A stretch of 64,000 nucleotides of DNA from Kiritimatiellales bacterium (lineage in GTDB: Bacteria > Verrucomicrobiota > Kiritimatiellia > Kiritimatiellales > Tichowtungiaceae), in contig JBBADV010000001.1 of NCBI GenBank assembly GCA_041656295.1, forward strand, positions 237,075 through 301,074, given 5' to 3'. Position 1 is the first letter of the stretch. Every line of letters begins with the position of its first letter. The position numbers and the translations under genes were made by a program. Below, piece after piece: positions 53,312-62,953 of this stretch. The notes under the pieces are model-generated. The model saw only the letters and a list, made by a program, of their open reading frames with translations. It made no database searches and had not been told where the DNA came from.

Positions 53312-55636
53312 TTAAATTTTTAATTCTTTCTTTTTGCTTTTTTTCCATCCCGCCAGTTTCAGTACAGCGTAAAACAGTCCGGTGAAAACAGCAAGTCCGG
53401 CAATCCACATTGCAGAGGATGAAGGATGCTGTGCAAAGGTGGCGAACTGATAATAAAGCGTTGCAACGATCCATGCGAGGCCGGTGAGATAACCAAACGC
53501 AAAGAGCATCCACCGGAAACTTGTTTCGCGGTAGATGGCGGCGATGGCGGCGACACACGGCGCATAGATGAGAATGAAGAGCAGATATGCCACAGCTGCG
53601 GCTTTGCTGCCGAAGTAGCGCTGCAGCGCCGTCATCGTTTGTACGGATGTTGCAAGCTCTTCGGCGGCGGCTTCCGTATCTTCAAGATCAACGGCGGCAG
53701 AAATACCGAGCGGATCAGCAAAGACACCGGAAAAGTCTTGAAAGGCCGCCGGAACTGAGGCAAACGCTTCAACCAGTCCGCCCCAGAAATCGAACCGCTC
53801 TTCTTCTCCGCTCTTTTCTCCGGCATCTTCCGCCGCTTCAAGCTGTGAATAGAGTGCGTCGAGTGTTCCGACAACGGCTTCTTTGGCAAAAATTCCGGTG
53901 AAGAGCCCGACGGTGGCCGGCCAGTTATCGTCAGTGATTCCCATGGGATGAAATACCGGCGTGATGGTTTTGCCGATAGCACTGAGAATGGAATCTTCAC
54001 TGTCATCGTTACCGAACGAGCCGTCAGTCCCCATGGTATTGAGAAAACTGAGGACGACAACCAACGGCAGAATAACTTTCCCGGCGCGGAAAATAAAACC
54101 CTTCAAGCGGTTCCAGGTGTGCAGTATGATGCCATTAAATGTCGGCAGATGATATGGCGGCAGCTCCATCACAAAGGTTGAAACCTCGCCTTTGAGAATC
54201 GTGGTGCGCAGCATCAGTCCGGTGAGTACGCTGAGCAGAATGCCGGTGAGATAGATGCTGAAGATTACGGTGCCGCCGGAATGCGGAAAGAACGCAGCGG
54301 CGAACAGAATGTACACCGGCAGCCGCGCACCGCAGGACATGAACGGATTCATAAGCACGGTCATGGTGCGGTCGCGTTCGTTTTCAAGTGTGCGCGCCGC
54401 CATAATTCCGGGTACGTTACAGCCAAAGCCGACAAGCATCGGCAGGAACGCCTTGCCCGGCAGCCCGATGGCGCGCAGCATGCGGTCCATCACAAATGCC
54501 GCACGCGCCATATAGCCGGAATCCTCCAGCACGGACAGGCAAAGAAAGATGAAAAAAATCGGCGGGACAAAGGTTGAAATCGTTTGAATTCCGCCGCCGA
54601 TTCCTCCGGCAAGCAGCGTAATCAGCCAGTCCGGCGCATTCACTGCGCCGAGCAGCGTACCGAACCCTTCAACAAATACGGTTCCAAACAGGATGTCGAA
54701 AAAATCGATGAATGCACCGCCGACATTGGTGGTGATGATAAATACAAGATACATCACCGCCAGAAACAGCGGAATGCCGAGCACACGGTTCAGTACAATT
54801 TTATCAATTGCGTCGGACACGGTGCGGCGCAGCTGTAAAGTGCGCTTGACGACATCTTTGGCGAGACCGTTGATAAAGCCGTAACGGCCGTCGGCAATTG
54901 CCACGTCGACATCGTCACCCATGTGCACATTGATTTTTCCGGATGCGGTTTTTACATCGTGGGCAAATTTGCCGGCCGTAATCTCTTCAGCGAGCACATC
55001 ACCTTCAAGCAGCTTGATGGCGAGCCAGCGCGAATCGACTTTCGCAGCGGCAGCATCGCCGGCGGCCTTCTTTTCGAGTTCGTCAATGAGCAGTTCCACC
55101 TGTTCGTCATAGTTGACTTTAGTCGGAGAAACGGCGTGGCTCTCTGCAATGTCCCGGATGGCGGCTTTCAGCTCATTCAGTCCGTTTTTGCGCGCCGCCA
55201 CGGTGGGAATGACCGGACAGCCGAGGTGCTCTGCAAGGTGATCGACTTCGATGCCGATTTTCCGCTGTTTCGCAATATCCATCATATTGAGCGCAACGAC
55301 GACCGGCACGCGCATTTCGAGAAGCTGCGTGGTGAGGTAGAGGTTGCGCTCAAGATTGGTGGCATCAAGAATGTTAACAACGACATCGGGCTTTTCTTTG
55401 AGAATGTATTCGCGCGACACTTTTTCGTCGGTCGAATAGGCGGAGAACGAATAAATTCCCGGCAGGTCAACGACGTTGATTTTTGTCTCGCCGTCTTTAT
55501 AGCTTCCCTCGAGCCGCTCGACTGTAACACCCGGCCAGTTGCCGACGCGCTGATGCGAACCGGTCAGCGCATTAAACAGCGTTGTTTTGCCGCAGTTCGG
55601 GTTTCCAGCCAGAGCAATCGTGATTTCACTCATCAT
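53312..55636 (-). CDS. feoB: Ferrous iron transporter FeoB
   Basis: FeoB is the inner-membrane Fe(II) permease. The N-terminal G domain has G1 GNPNCGKT (11-18), the switch WPGVTVE, G3 DLPG (57-60) and G4 ALNMMD. The membrane part has two gate domains with GCNVPGI and SCGARLPVYIL signatures. There is a long soluble segment (about 560-670) before the last helices and a lysine-rich tail. At 774 residues the length is typical. feoA lies 12 bp upstream, and FeoA-like and FeoC-like genes follow, making a complete ferrous-iron operon suited to anaerobic life. Confidence 0.97.
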   Translation of the reverse strand: MMSEITIALAGNPNCGKTTLFNALTGSHQRVGNWPGVTVERLEGSYKDGETKINVVDLPGIYSFSAYSTDEKVSREYILKEKPDVVVNILDATNLERNLYLTTQLLEMRVPVVVALNMMDIAKQRKIGIEVDHLAEHLGCPVIPTVAARKNGLNELKAAIRDIAESHAVSPTKVNYDEQVELLIDELEKKAAGDAAAAKVDSRWLAIKLLEGDVLAEEITAGKFAHDVKTASGKINVHMGDDVDVAIADGRYGFINGLAKDVVKRTLQLRRTVSDAIDKIVLNRVLGIPLFLAVMYLVFIITTNVGGAFIDFFDILFGTVFVEGFGTLLGAVNAPDWLITLLAGGIGGGIQTISTFVPPIFFIFLCLSVLEDSGYMARAAFVMDRMLRAIGLPGKAFLPMLVGFGCNVPGIMAARTLENERDRTMTVLMNPFMSCGARLPVYILFAAAFFPHSGGTVIFSIYLTGILLSVLTGLMLRTTILKGEVSTFVMELPPYHLPTFNGIILHTWNRLKGFIFRAGKVILPLVVVLSFLNTMGTDGSFGNDDSEDSILSAIGKTITPVFHPMGITDDNWPATVGLFTGIFAKEAVVGTLDALYSQLEAAEDAGEKSGEEERFDFWGGLVEAFASVPAAFQDFSGVFADPLGISAAVDLEDTEAAAEELATSVQTMTALQRYFGSKAAAVAYLLFILIYAPCVAAIAAIYRETSFRWMLFAFGYLTGLAWIVATLYYQFATFAQHPSSSAMWIAGLAVFTGLFYAVLKLAGWKKSKKKELKI

Positions 55637-55648
55637 AACGCTTTCGTT

Positions 55649-55876
55649 TTAAATTTTTTCCACTTCCAGCGCATCGGCTTCTGCTTTACGCAGTGTAACA
55701 CTGCAGCCGTGAATTGAGATCTCTGCCGGATCACCGAGCGGTGCGATGCGAATCAGCTTAAATTCGACGCCTTTCACAAGACCCATCTGGATGAGTTTCT
55801 GCCGGTAGAGTTTATCGGATGTGCTGTAGCCGGAAATTTTTCCGGTTTCGCCGGCTTTCATCTCTTTCAGTTTCAT
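55649..55876 (-). CDS. feoA: Ferrous iron transport protein A
   Basis: The 75-residue SH3-like protein begins MKLKEMKAGETGKISGYS and continues KLIQMGLVKGVEFKLIRIAPLGDPAEISIHG, the usual FeoA pattern with the GLVKG and PLGDP turns. It is the first gene of the feo operon and probably regulates FeoB's GTPase or gating. Start ATG 55874-55876; AAAGGAG lies upstream. Confidence 0.95.
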   Translation of the reverse strand: MKLKEMKAGETGKISGYSTSDKLYRQKLIQMGLVKGVEFKLIRIAPLGDPAEISIHGCSVTLRKAEADALEVEKI

Positions 55877-55949
55877 GAAACTCCTTTTTTACCTGAGAAA
55901 AAATTTTTATACCGCTACCGGAATAAAGATCCGGTTTCAATCAAATTGC

Positions 55950-57122
55950 TTAAAACTCGAGGGCGAGCTGACCGGTCACCACGTCTGCATCGCGTTCGCC
56001 GGCACCGAAATCTTCGCGCATGTATTCCACCGATGCCGTCAGCGTACAAATGTCATTCTCCGCCAGAATATAACTGCCGACAAAGCCGCAGCGGTTTTTC
56101 GCAAAAATATCGGCGATCCGGCGGCTCCTTTCATATTTCACAGCCGCGCCGATTCTATCCGTCACTTCAAGGCCGAGCTCAAGATTGAATGATTCCGGTT
56201 TGATTTTAGCTGCATCTGCTCCATCGTCAAACATCACAGCGTCCAGCGCTTTTACATATTCCGCAATCAATGTTGCACGGCCGTACGTTAACGTTGCCCA
56301 TGCATTAAACCCGCCGGTGTCGTCGTCAAGATACACATTACCGCCGGCAGCGCGAAAGTCATCCACTTCATCATTCAGCGTATCAGCAGTAAACATATTG
56401 CGAATCAGTGCACTGCCGACCGCAAAGGCAAAATTATCACTCTCCATTGAATACGATGCCGCCAGCACCGCGTTTTCAATGTGGTCGCCGCCGTCCTCTG
56501 TATCCACATCGCTGTTGAATACGCTCACGCTCGCCATAAATCCGCCCTTTTTAAATCCCAGCAGCGCCGCCGTTTCGCGCGACTCCGCGAGCTCGAGCAC
56601 AACCGGATCGGTAATGAAAAAAGTGTCAAAATTTCCGAACGGGACGTACATTTTTCCGGCCTGGAAATAGAGCGGAAATTTATCAGTGCTGCCGATCGTG
56701 ATCATCGCCTGATCGACCTCCATCGGTTCTGTATCGTCCTCTTCATAAAGAAAGCCCAGATCACCGCGCAGCCAGTCGAGCAGCTGCCAGCCGGCCGACA
56801 GTTCCACTGTCGCCATTGTAATATCACTCTCTTTGTCGCCGCCTTTGCGTTCACGGCGATAACTGCCTTCTACTTCAAACAGCGCGCCGAACTCGAAATT
56901 TTCCGGCAGCGCCTCCACCGCCAATGCCAGAGCGTCATGCATTGAAGAAGATTTTTCCGCCGCCGCTTCGTCCCGGTGCTTATTATGCAGCAATGCTTTC
57001 AGCTCCTGCACTTCCGCCTGAAGTTGATCAAATTCCGCCTTGTTCACCGGCACATCCTGTGCCGCCGCCCCAAGTGTTATTGCAACGCCGATTCCCGCAA
57101 CAGCCAATTGCATTCTATTCAT
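55950..57122 (-). CDS. LbtU-like outer membrane porin
   Basis: The 390-residue protein starts MNRMQLAVAGIGVAITLGAAAQ, a signal peptide. A coiled-coil-prone segment (EFDQLQAEVQELKALL) follows and then a 16-strand-type barrel ending in Phe (GQLALEF). The barrel wording (FPLYFQAGKMYVPFGNFDTFFITDPV, LAESRETAALLGF) matches the LbtU family, described as siderophore porins in Legionella. The real start is ATG 57120-57122 with AGGAG; the frame is open further upstream. Its position just upstream of feoA, in the same direction, suggests an iron link, though a 73-bp gap separates them. Confidence 0.85.
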   Translation of the reverse strand: MNRMQLAVAGIGVAITLGAAAQDVPVNKAEFDQLQAEVQELKALLHNKHRDEAAAEKSSSMHDALALAVEALPENFEFGALFEVEGSYRRERKGGDKESDITMATVELSAGWQLLDWLRGDLGFLYEEDDTEPMEVDQAMITIGSTDKFPLYFQAGKMYVPFGNFDTFFITDPVVLELAESRETAALLGFKKGGFMASVSVFNSDVDTEDGGDHIENAVLAASYSMESDNFAFAVGSALIRNMFTADTLNDEVDDFRAAGGNVYLDDDTGGFNAWATLTYGRATLIAEYVKALDAVMFDDGADAAKIKPESFNLELGLEVTDRIGAAVKYERSRRIADIFAKNRCGFVGSYILAENDICTLTASVEYMREDFGAGERDADVVTGQLALEF

Positions 57123-57301
57123 AATACTCCTGTTTACTGCGGCATCAGCCGCAAGATTATAAGCAAACGGCATCTTACCGTTTGTAAAATTCGCAAAATA
57201 ATTCAGGAGCCGTTGATATTCGTCAAGCGATATTAATATAAAATCTTAATAGAGATATGGGGAGCATCAGATACCGGCACGAGGCATCAGGGATGCAAAA
57301 A

Positions 57302-57457
57302 ACCGCGGATGACACGGATATTTCTAACAGGAGAAAACAAAAATCACAAAAAATTGACCATTGAGAGTTGAGAATTGAATATTGAACATTGTTTTTCTTC
57401 GCTTTCTCTGCGCTTTTGCGTGAATAAATCCGTTTATATCTGTGTCATCCGCGGTTT
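57302..57457. repeat. Facing ACCGCGGATGACAC phrases in the leuS upstream region
   Basis: ACCGCGGATGACACGGATAT (57302) and a near complement ATATCTGTGTCATCCGCGGT (57436) face each other about 115 bp apart. Between them lies a run of ATTGAGAATTGAATATTGAA-type wording. The rest of 57123-57685 shows no gene. The ACCGCG word could suggest a T-box, but no other T-box part is present. Confidence 0.6.
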
Positions 57458-57685
57458 CTTTTTCTCGTGCTTTTGTGCCGCTTCGCTGCCCGGCATTCGC
57501 CGCACCCTGCTTCGAATGTGTTTTTTGGGGTCATTAAAAATTCATGCTGATCAGTGTAAAAATCGAAGGCGGGATTTAATTAGACGGAATTTCCATGTAA
57601 AATTTAATTTCCCGGCGGGCATAATCCGATATTCCTTGTTCAAAGGTCGAAATTCCGTACTCTTTTACGCTTTCGGAGAGTTGCT

Positions 57686-60211
57686 ATGAACGAGAAATAT
57701 CCTTTTGCTGAAATTGAGCCGAAATGGCGGATGTACTGGGACGATCACGGACTGTTTAAAACCGACCTGTCTGACACCGCGAACAAATACTACTGCCTGA
57801 TGATGTTTCCCTATCCCTCCGGCAGACTGCACGTCGGCCACGGTCGCAATTACATCATCGGCGATGCGGTTGTCCGTTACAAAAAAATGCGCGGTTTCAA
57901 TGTGCTTTCCCCGATGGGCTGGGACGCATTCGGCCTGCCCGCCGAAAACGCCGCCATTAAAACCGGCACGCCGCCACGCGAAAGCACGATGGCGAACATT
58001 GCCGTGATGAAAGAACAGCTTGCCGCGTGGGGCTGCTGCTACGACTGGGAAAAAGAGATCGCATCATGCGAACCGGAGTATTACAGATGGACGCAATGGC
58101 TTTTTATCCAGATGTTCAAGCGCGGGCTGGCGTATAAAAAGAAAAGCTGCGTCAACTGGTGTCCGGACTGCGCAACCGTGCTGGCAAACGAGCAGGTAGT
58201 GGACGGCACGTGTGAGCGCTGTGATTCTGCGGTTGAACAGAAAGCGCTCGAACAGTGGTTTTTCAAAATCACCAACTACGCCCAGCGCCTGCTCGACGAT
58301 CTGGATAAACTCGACGGCTGGCCGGAGCGCGTAAAAACGATGCAGCGCAACTGGATCGGCCGCTCCGAAGGCGCCGAAATTCAATTTGCGCTCGTGCCGC
58401 GCGACGACGGAAAAACCGACAGCATTCAATCCGTCGACTGCTTTACCACGCGCGTTGACACGATTTACGGCTGCACCTATATGGTCGTCGCGCCGGAATA
58501 TCCGGCGCTCAAAGAGCTCATCGCCGGCCTGCCGCAGGAACACGATGTGCTGCAATTCATTTCTGATGCCGCGAAGCTGACCAACCTCGACCGCGAATCC
58601 GATATCCTCGAAAAGAAAGGACTTTTCACCGGACGTTATGTGATCAATCCGTTCACCGGCGAAAAGGTTCCGCTGTGGGTCGGCGACTATGTGCTGATGT
58701 ACGGCACCGGCGCGGTGATGGCGGTGCCGGCGCATGACACGCGCGACTGGGCGTTCGCAAAAAAATATAATCTGCCGGTTAAGCTTTCCATTCAGAATGC
58801 CGCCGGTTCACTGAAGCTCGCCGAAATGGAAACCGCCTTTACCGAGGACGGCATCTGCTGCGATTCCGATGAATTCACCGGCATGAAAAACCGCGATGCC
58901 ATCGGCGCGATGATTCAATTTGCCGAGCAGAAAAAATTCGGTAAAGGCAGCATTAACTTCCGCCTGCGCGACTGGCTGATTTCGCGTCAGCGCTACTGGG
59001 GCGCACCGATTCCCATTATCTATTGCGACCAGTGCGGCATGGTACCGGTGAACGAAAACGATCTGCCGGTGCTGCTGCCGACCGATGTCGAATTTAAACC
59101 GGCCGGCGAATCGCCGCTCAAAAGTTCTGAAAGTTTTATAAACGTCGCGTGTCCGCAGTGCGGCGGCGCGGCGCGGCGCGAATCCGACACCATGGACACA
59201 TTCGTCGATTCAAGCTGGTATTTCCTGCGCTATCTCAACGCACATGATAACACAAAAGCCATCGACACCGACGCCTGCAATAACTGGCTGCCGGTCGATC
59301 AATATATCGGCGGAATTGAGCACGCCATTCTGCATCTGCTCTACGCGCGCTTCTTCACCAAAGTGGTACACGATCTCGGCCTGATTAATTTCGACGAGCC
59401 GTTCGCCAAACTGTTTACACAAGGCATGATCTGCAAAAAAAGCTCCGTCGACGGCAAGCTCTATAAAATGAGCAAATCTAAAGGCAACGTTGTCAGCCCG
59501 AACGAGCTCATTGAAAATTACGGCGCCGACACCGTCCGTCTCTACACCCTCTTCATCGGCCCGCCGGAAAAAGAAGCCGAATGGAACGACAGCGCCGTGG
59601 AGGGCGCCTACCGTTTTCTCTGCCGCATCTGGCGCCGCGTCTGGCAGAATCATGATCTGCTAACCGCATCGAAAAATCTCACGCCGGATATGTCAAAAAT
59701 GGACGCGCCGGAGCGCGGCCTGTTCCGCAAAGTTCACGAGTCCATCAAAAAAATCACCGGCGATCTCGACGGCGCATTCCACTTCCACACCGCCATTTCA
59801 TCGATCATGGAACTCATGAACGCCATCGATGAGTTGAACATCGACGCCGGCAGCTCTGAACAGGCCAAAGCGGTGTTCCGTGATGCCATCGAAAAAGTGG
59901 TCATCCTCATTTCACCGTTTGCACCGCACATCGCCGAAGAGCTGTGGAAGGAACTCGGCTATACCGGCGGCGTACTCAGCGCTGAATGGCCGGAATTCAT
60001 TGAAGCCGCGCTGCACCGCGACTCCATACAAATGGCGCTGCAGGTCAACGGCAAAGTCCGCGGACAGCTCACCGTCCCGTCCGCCGCCACCAAAGAAGAA
60101 ATCGAACAGCTCGCTGTCACCGACCCCGCCGTCCTCAAATGGACCGAAGGCAAAACCATCCGCAAAGTCATCGTCGTCTTCGGTCGACTGGTGAATGTCG
60201 CAGCAAATTAA
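57686..60211 (+). CDS. leuS: Leucyl-tRNA synthetase
   Basis: The 841-residue class I synthetase charges tRNA-Leu. The HIGH motif is [14 protein letters not shown] (about residue 45). A CP1 editing domain is inserted near 220-410 ([31 protein letters not shown] with the editing aspartate). [12 protein letters not shown] lies near residue 595. Zinc-type CxxC pairs are present ([10 protein letters not shown], and CDQCGMV with CPQCGG). The C-terminal domain is complete. GGAGAG precedes the start. A lipoprotein gene follows after 12 bp but differs in composition, so it is probably not functionally related. Confidence 0.97.
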   Translation: MNEKYPFAEIEPKWRMYWDDHGLFKTDLSDTANKYYCLMMFPYPSGRLHVGHGRNYIIGDAVVRYKKMRGFNVLSPMGWDAFGLPAENAAIKTGTPPRESTMANIAVMKEQLAAWGCCYDWEKEIASCEPEYYRWTQWLFIQMFKRGLAYKKKSCVNWCPDCATVLANEQVVDGTCERCDSAVEQKALEQWFFKITNYAQRLLDDLDKLDGWPERVKTMQRNWIGRSEGAEIQFALVPRDDGKTDSIQSVDCFTTRVDTIYGCTYMVVAPEYPALKELIAGLPQEHDVLQFISDAAKLTNLDRESDILEKKGLFTGRYVINPFTGEKVPLWVGDYVLMYGTGAVMAVPAHDTRDWAFAKKYNLPVKLSIQNAAGSLKLAEMETAFTEDGICCDSDEFTGMKNRDAIGAMIQFAEQKKFGKGSINFRLRDWLISRQRYWGAPIPIIYCDQCGMVPVNENDLPVLLPTDVEFKPAGESPLKSSESFINVACPQCGGAARRESDTMDTFVDSSWYFLRYLNAHDNTKAIDTDACNNWLPVDQYIGGIEHAILHLLYARFFTKVVHDLGLINFDEPFAKLFTQGMICKKSSVDGKLYKMSKSKGNVVSPNELIENYGADTVRLYTLFIGPPEKEAEWNDSAVEGAYRFLCRIWRRVWQNHDLLTASKNLTPDMSKMDAPERGLFRKVHESIKKITGDLDGAFHFHTAISSIMELMNAIDELNIDAGSSEQAKAVFRDAIEKVVILISPFAPHIAEELWKELGYTGGVLSAEWPEFIEAALHRDSIQMALQVNGKVRGQLTVPSAATKEEIEQLAVTDPAVLKWTEGKTIRKVIVVFGRLVNVAAN

Positions 60212-60223
60212 TAAGAGTACGAT

Positions 60224-60541
60224 ATGAAATGGATCAACGCTTTTTTCTTTGTATGTCTAATAAGCATATCCTCTGCCTGTATGAATGTTCCCATTGAAGG
60301 CGATTGTCCAAAAACTCCCGATTCGAAATATGGTAAAGAAGTTATTCATGGGTCTTTTTATGGCTTTATTTGGAACGATAACAGTCGTCAGGTCTGTAAG
60401 GCTGAAAATAGACTCGGGTTGGCAAAAGTAGAATATCGTACAAATTTTTTCTACTCACTGCTTAGCGTTGCTAGTCTAGGGCTTTATGCCCCATTCAACA
60501 TTGATTATTGGGTTGAAGCACCCGATATGACTGAATACTAG
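60224..60541 (+). CDS. Small lipoprotein, 105 aa
   Basis: The signal sequence MKWINAFFFVCLISISSAC ends in a lipobox-like SSAC with lipidated Cys19. The mature part has SFYGFIWNDNSRQVCKAENRLGLAKVEY and a hydrophobic stretch FFYSLLSVASLGLYAPFNIDYW, a pattern reminiscent of Bor/YceK-type lipoproteins (inference). The gene ends 11 bp before the hydrolase gene and shares its AT-rich composition. In type VI effector clusters a lipoprotein next to a Tle1-like enzyme can be the immunity protein; here that is only a hypothesis, as no T6SS genes are in the window. Confidence 0.75.
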   Translation: MKWINAFFFVCLISISSACMNVPIEGDCPKTPDSKYGKEVIHGSFYGFIWNDNSRQVCKAENRLGLAKVEYRTNFFYSLLSVASLGLYAPFNIDYWVEAPDMTEY

Positions 60542-60552
60542 GGGCATCTAAT

Positions 60553-61491
60553 ATGGCAACGCGAAATCTTGTACTCCTTTTCGACGGCACATGGAATAAA
60601 GCAACAGAGAACGGAGATGACAATCAAACCAATGTAGAAAAATTATATCATTTTCTGCCAAAAAATTACAAATACAACGTTCATTATGAAGAAGGCGTTG
60701 GAACTAAAAGTAATGAAAAAATTTTAGGCGGAACATTTGGTGCCGGTATAGATGAGCGTATTTCAGGTGCATACCGGTTTCTTCAACGACGCTATGCTGA
60801 AGATACTGACAATAAACTGTTTATTTTCGGGTTCAGCCGCGGTGCTTACACTGCCCGCACATTTGCTCAATTGCTTTATTATTGCGGGATGCCCCGAAAA
60901 GAACAAAATATGAAAAATGCATGGAAAAGTTATTATAAACAAGACAGTGAAGCAGCAAATAAGCTTAAAAAATCCGATAACTTTTTTGATGTTGAAATCG
61001 AAATGCTTGGAGTCTGGGATACAGTAAAATCAACTAAAGACCCAGACAGAAAAGATACCGTCCTCTATCCAAATGTAAAAGCTGCTTATCATGCGATAGC
61101 AATTGATGAAAAGCGTAAAAACTTCCCTATATTGCATTTTGATACGGATTCACGTGTCACGCAAACTTGGTTTTCTGGTGTTCATTCAGATATCGGCGGA
61201 GGGTATCCAGATGAAGAATCTCAACTTTCTAATATTACATTGAGTTGGATGATTGATGCTGCAAAAAAACATGGGCTAGAATTTATTGAAAATATAAATG
61301 ACCGGCTAGCCCTTGATACAGATGGAACCAGTAAAATGCATGATTCATACTGTGGAAATTGGAGAGTGTTGGGCAAACACATCCGACAAATTAATCCAAA
61401 CGATCATGTCCATTCGTCAGTAAGAACTCGTATTTTGAATAATGCCAGTTATCGCCCGCTAAATTTACCAGACAATCCATTATACATATAA
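60553..61491 (+). CDS. DUF2235 (Tle1-like) alpha/beta hydrolase
   Basis: The 312-residue protein shows the DUF2235 pattern: LVLLFDGTWNKATENGDDNQTNVEKL at the start, nucleophile elbow GFSRGAYTAR (Ser95), GVWDTVKST, and WFSGVHSDIGGGYPDEE with the catalytic-type His. DUF2235 includes Tle1 phospholipase effectors of type VI secretion. No signal peptide is present. No secretion or VgrG gene lies nearby, so its export route or target is unknown. The lipoprotein is upstream and the PD-(D/E)XK-like gene is 10 bp downstream, all AT-rich, so the three were probably acquired together. Confidence 0.88.
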   Translation: MATRNLVLLFDGTWNKATENGDDNQTNVEKLYHFLPKNYKYNVHYEEGVGTKSNEKILGGTFGAGIDERISGAYRFLQRRYAEDTDNKLFIFGFSRGAYTARTFAQLLYYCGMPRKEQNMKNAWKSYYKQDSEAANKLKKSDNFFDVEIEMLGVWDTVKSTKDPDRKDTVLYPNVKAAYHAIAIDEKRKNFPILHFDTDSRVTQTWFSGVHSDIGGGYPDEESQLSNITLSWMIDAAKKHGLEFIENINDRLALDTDGTSKMHDSYCGNWRVLGKHIRQINPNDHVHSSVRTRILNNASYRPLNLPDNPLYI

Positions 61492-61501
61492 AGGGCTTTA
61501 T

Positions 61502-61918
61502 ATGGACGAAAACGAAACTATTGAAAAATTGTGTGATTTTTTAATCAAGCAAGGCTGGAAAATAAAAAGTAAAGTTCTTGCTGGTGAACGCGGCATCGAT
61601 GTTGAAGCCATTGACCCAAACAATAAACTTTTTCTTATCGAAGCAAAAGGAAGCACATCTTCTAAAAAAGGAAGTTCTCGTTTCGGAAAACCTTATAAAA
61701 AAACACAAGTATTTGATGTTGCATCAAAAGGGCTAATGCTATGTTTTCATCACTTAATGAAAAAATCTAGTTGCGACATCGGTTTTGTCTATCCTGCAAA
61801 TAAACATTTTAGCTTTTATATCGATCCTCTTGTTCCAATGTTAACATCAATAGGTTTAACTCTCTTCTGCGTACACGCAAATGGACATGTTGAAATTTAT
61901 ACAAAAAATTGTAACTAA
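61502..61918 (+). CDS. PD-(D/E)XK-like restriction endonuclease-type protein, 138 aa
   Basis: The fold pattern is an N-terminal helix (IEKLCDFLIKQGWKI), then RGIDVEAIDPNNKLFLIEAKGS: Asp58 and the E-x-K pair Glu69-Lys71. This is the Mrr/PD-(D/E)XK catalytic motif. The rest (SDIGFVYPANKHFSFYIDPLVPMLTS) is a beta-rich tail. It may be a short nuclease effector or the nuclease part of a small defence unit. It lies 10 bp after the DUF2235 gene. Confidence 0.7.
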   Translation: MDENETIEKLCDFLIKQGWKIKSKVLAGERGIDVEAIDPNNKLFLIEAKGSTSSKKGSSRFGKPYKKTQVFDVASKGLMLCFHHLMKKSSCDIGFVYPANKHFSFYIDPLVPMLTSIGLTLFCVHANGHVEIYTKNCN

Positions 61919-61945
61919 AAATTTGTTCAATTTCGTTAATTTTTT

Positions 61946-62953
61946 ATGGTTACAATGCTTATTGCTTGGGATACTGTTCCGGTAGTGAAAAATTCATCGT
62001 CCAGTTTAGCGCCATTTGAAAAGCAGATTTTAAATTTACGTAAAAAAGGAGTTTCGTTTCGTAAAATTGCGGAAATTTTAAATGAAAAACATGGTTTGAA
62101 TATTACGCATAATGCTGTGGTGGTGTTTTTAAAATCGCGCGAAAAACAAAATCAGCAATCTGGTTTGTTTTTCAAAAATTTTCCGGCGGATATTCGCGAA
62201 GCCTTGTTAAAACAGTTTACGGCGCTGTGGACGTATGACTCCACTGCAATTGAGGGCAATACGCTGACGCTCGGCGAAACAATTAAAGTGCTGGAACTCG
62301 GACTGACAATCAGCGGCAAACCGCTCAAAGATCACGAAGAGGTTTACGGCCACGCCAAAGCGGTTGAACTGATTTATGACCTGATTCAAAAAGACAAAAT
62401 CACCGCTGAGGATTTATTTAATTTGCACCGGTGCGTAATGCAGAAAAGCGCGATTGATTCTCTGCGGCCTGTTGGCGACTGGAAACGTGATTATAACGGA
62501 ACGACCGGTGTGAAAAAAGATAAGCCGGTTTATATGGAATATGCGAGTCCGTCTGATACGCAGAAACTGATGGCACGCTGGATCAAAGAATTCAACCGCA
62601 AGCTGAATTCAGCAACATCGTCGGTAAAAGCCATTAATGTTTATGCCTGGACGCATTTGAGTTTTGTGCGCATTTATCCGTTTTTTGACGGCAATGGACG
62701 CATCGCGCGTTTAATTGCAAACCTGCCGCTGTTGAAATGCGGATTCCCGCCACTGATGATTTCTCTAAAACGCCGCGTTGAATATATTGATCTGTTATGG
62801 AATTACGAAAGCGCCGTCGGTATCATAAAACGCAATGACCCGCTTCTTCCGCAACATCCAGCCATCACAGCATTCAAAACATTGCTGCGCGAAGAATGGC
62901 GTGAATCGCTGCGTTTAGTTGAAAAAGCAAAAAAACAAGCTGCATCACGATAA
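61946..62953 (+). CDS. Fic/DOC protein with His-to-Tyr change in the Fic motif
   Basis: The 335-residue protein has an N-terminal HTH-like part (RKKGVSFRKIAEILNEKHGLNITHNAVVVFL), an inhibitory helix STAIEGN with Ser99, Glu103 and Gly104, and a Fic core. The Fic motif, normally HPFxDGNGRxxR, reads YPFFDGNGRIAR from residue 244; the codon is TAT where CAT would give the catalytic histidine. The flap and substrate region (DYNGTTGVKKDKPVYMEYASP) are present. Fic enzymes usually transfer AMP to proteins through that histidine, so this copy is probably impaired or altered in activity. GC content is higher than in the three genes before it. Confidence 0.85.
   Translation: MVTMLIAWDTVPVVKNSSSSLAPFEKQILNLRKKGVSFRKIAEILNEKHGLNITHNAVVVFLKSREKQNQQSGLFFKNFPADIREALLKQFTALWTYDSTAIEGNTLTLGETIKVLELGLTISGKPLKDHEEVYGHAKAVELIYDLIQKDKITAEDLFNLHRCVMQKSAIDSLRPVGDWKRDYNGTTGVKKDKPVYMEYASPSDTQKLMARWIKEFNRKLNSATSSVKAINVYAWTHLSFVRIYPFFDGNGRIARLIANLPLLKCGFPPLMISLKRRVEYIDLLWNYESAVGIIKRNDPLLPQHPAITAFKTLLREEWRESLRLVEKAKKQAASR

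Noticed and set aside
57299..57325. T-box leader for leuS because of the ACCGCG word
   Set aside because: The word belongs to a dispersed repeat found in four other gaps; no specifier loop or antiterminator pair is visible.
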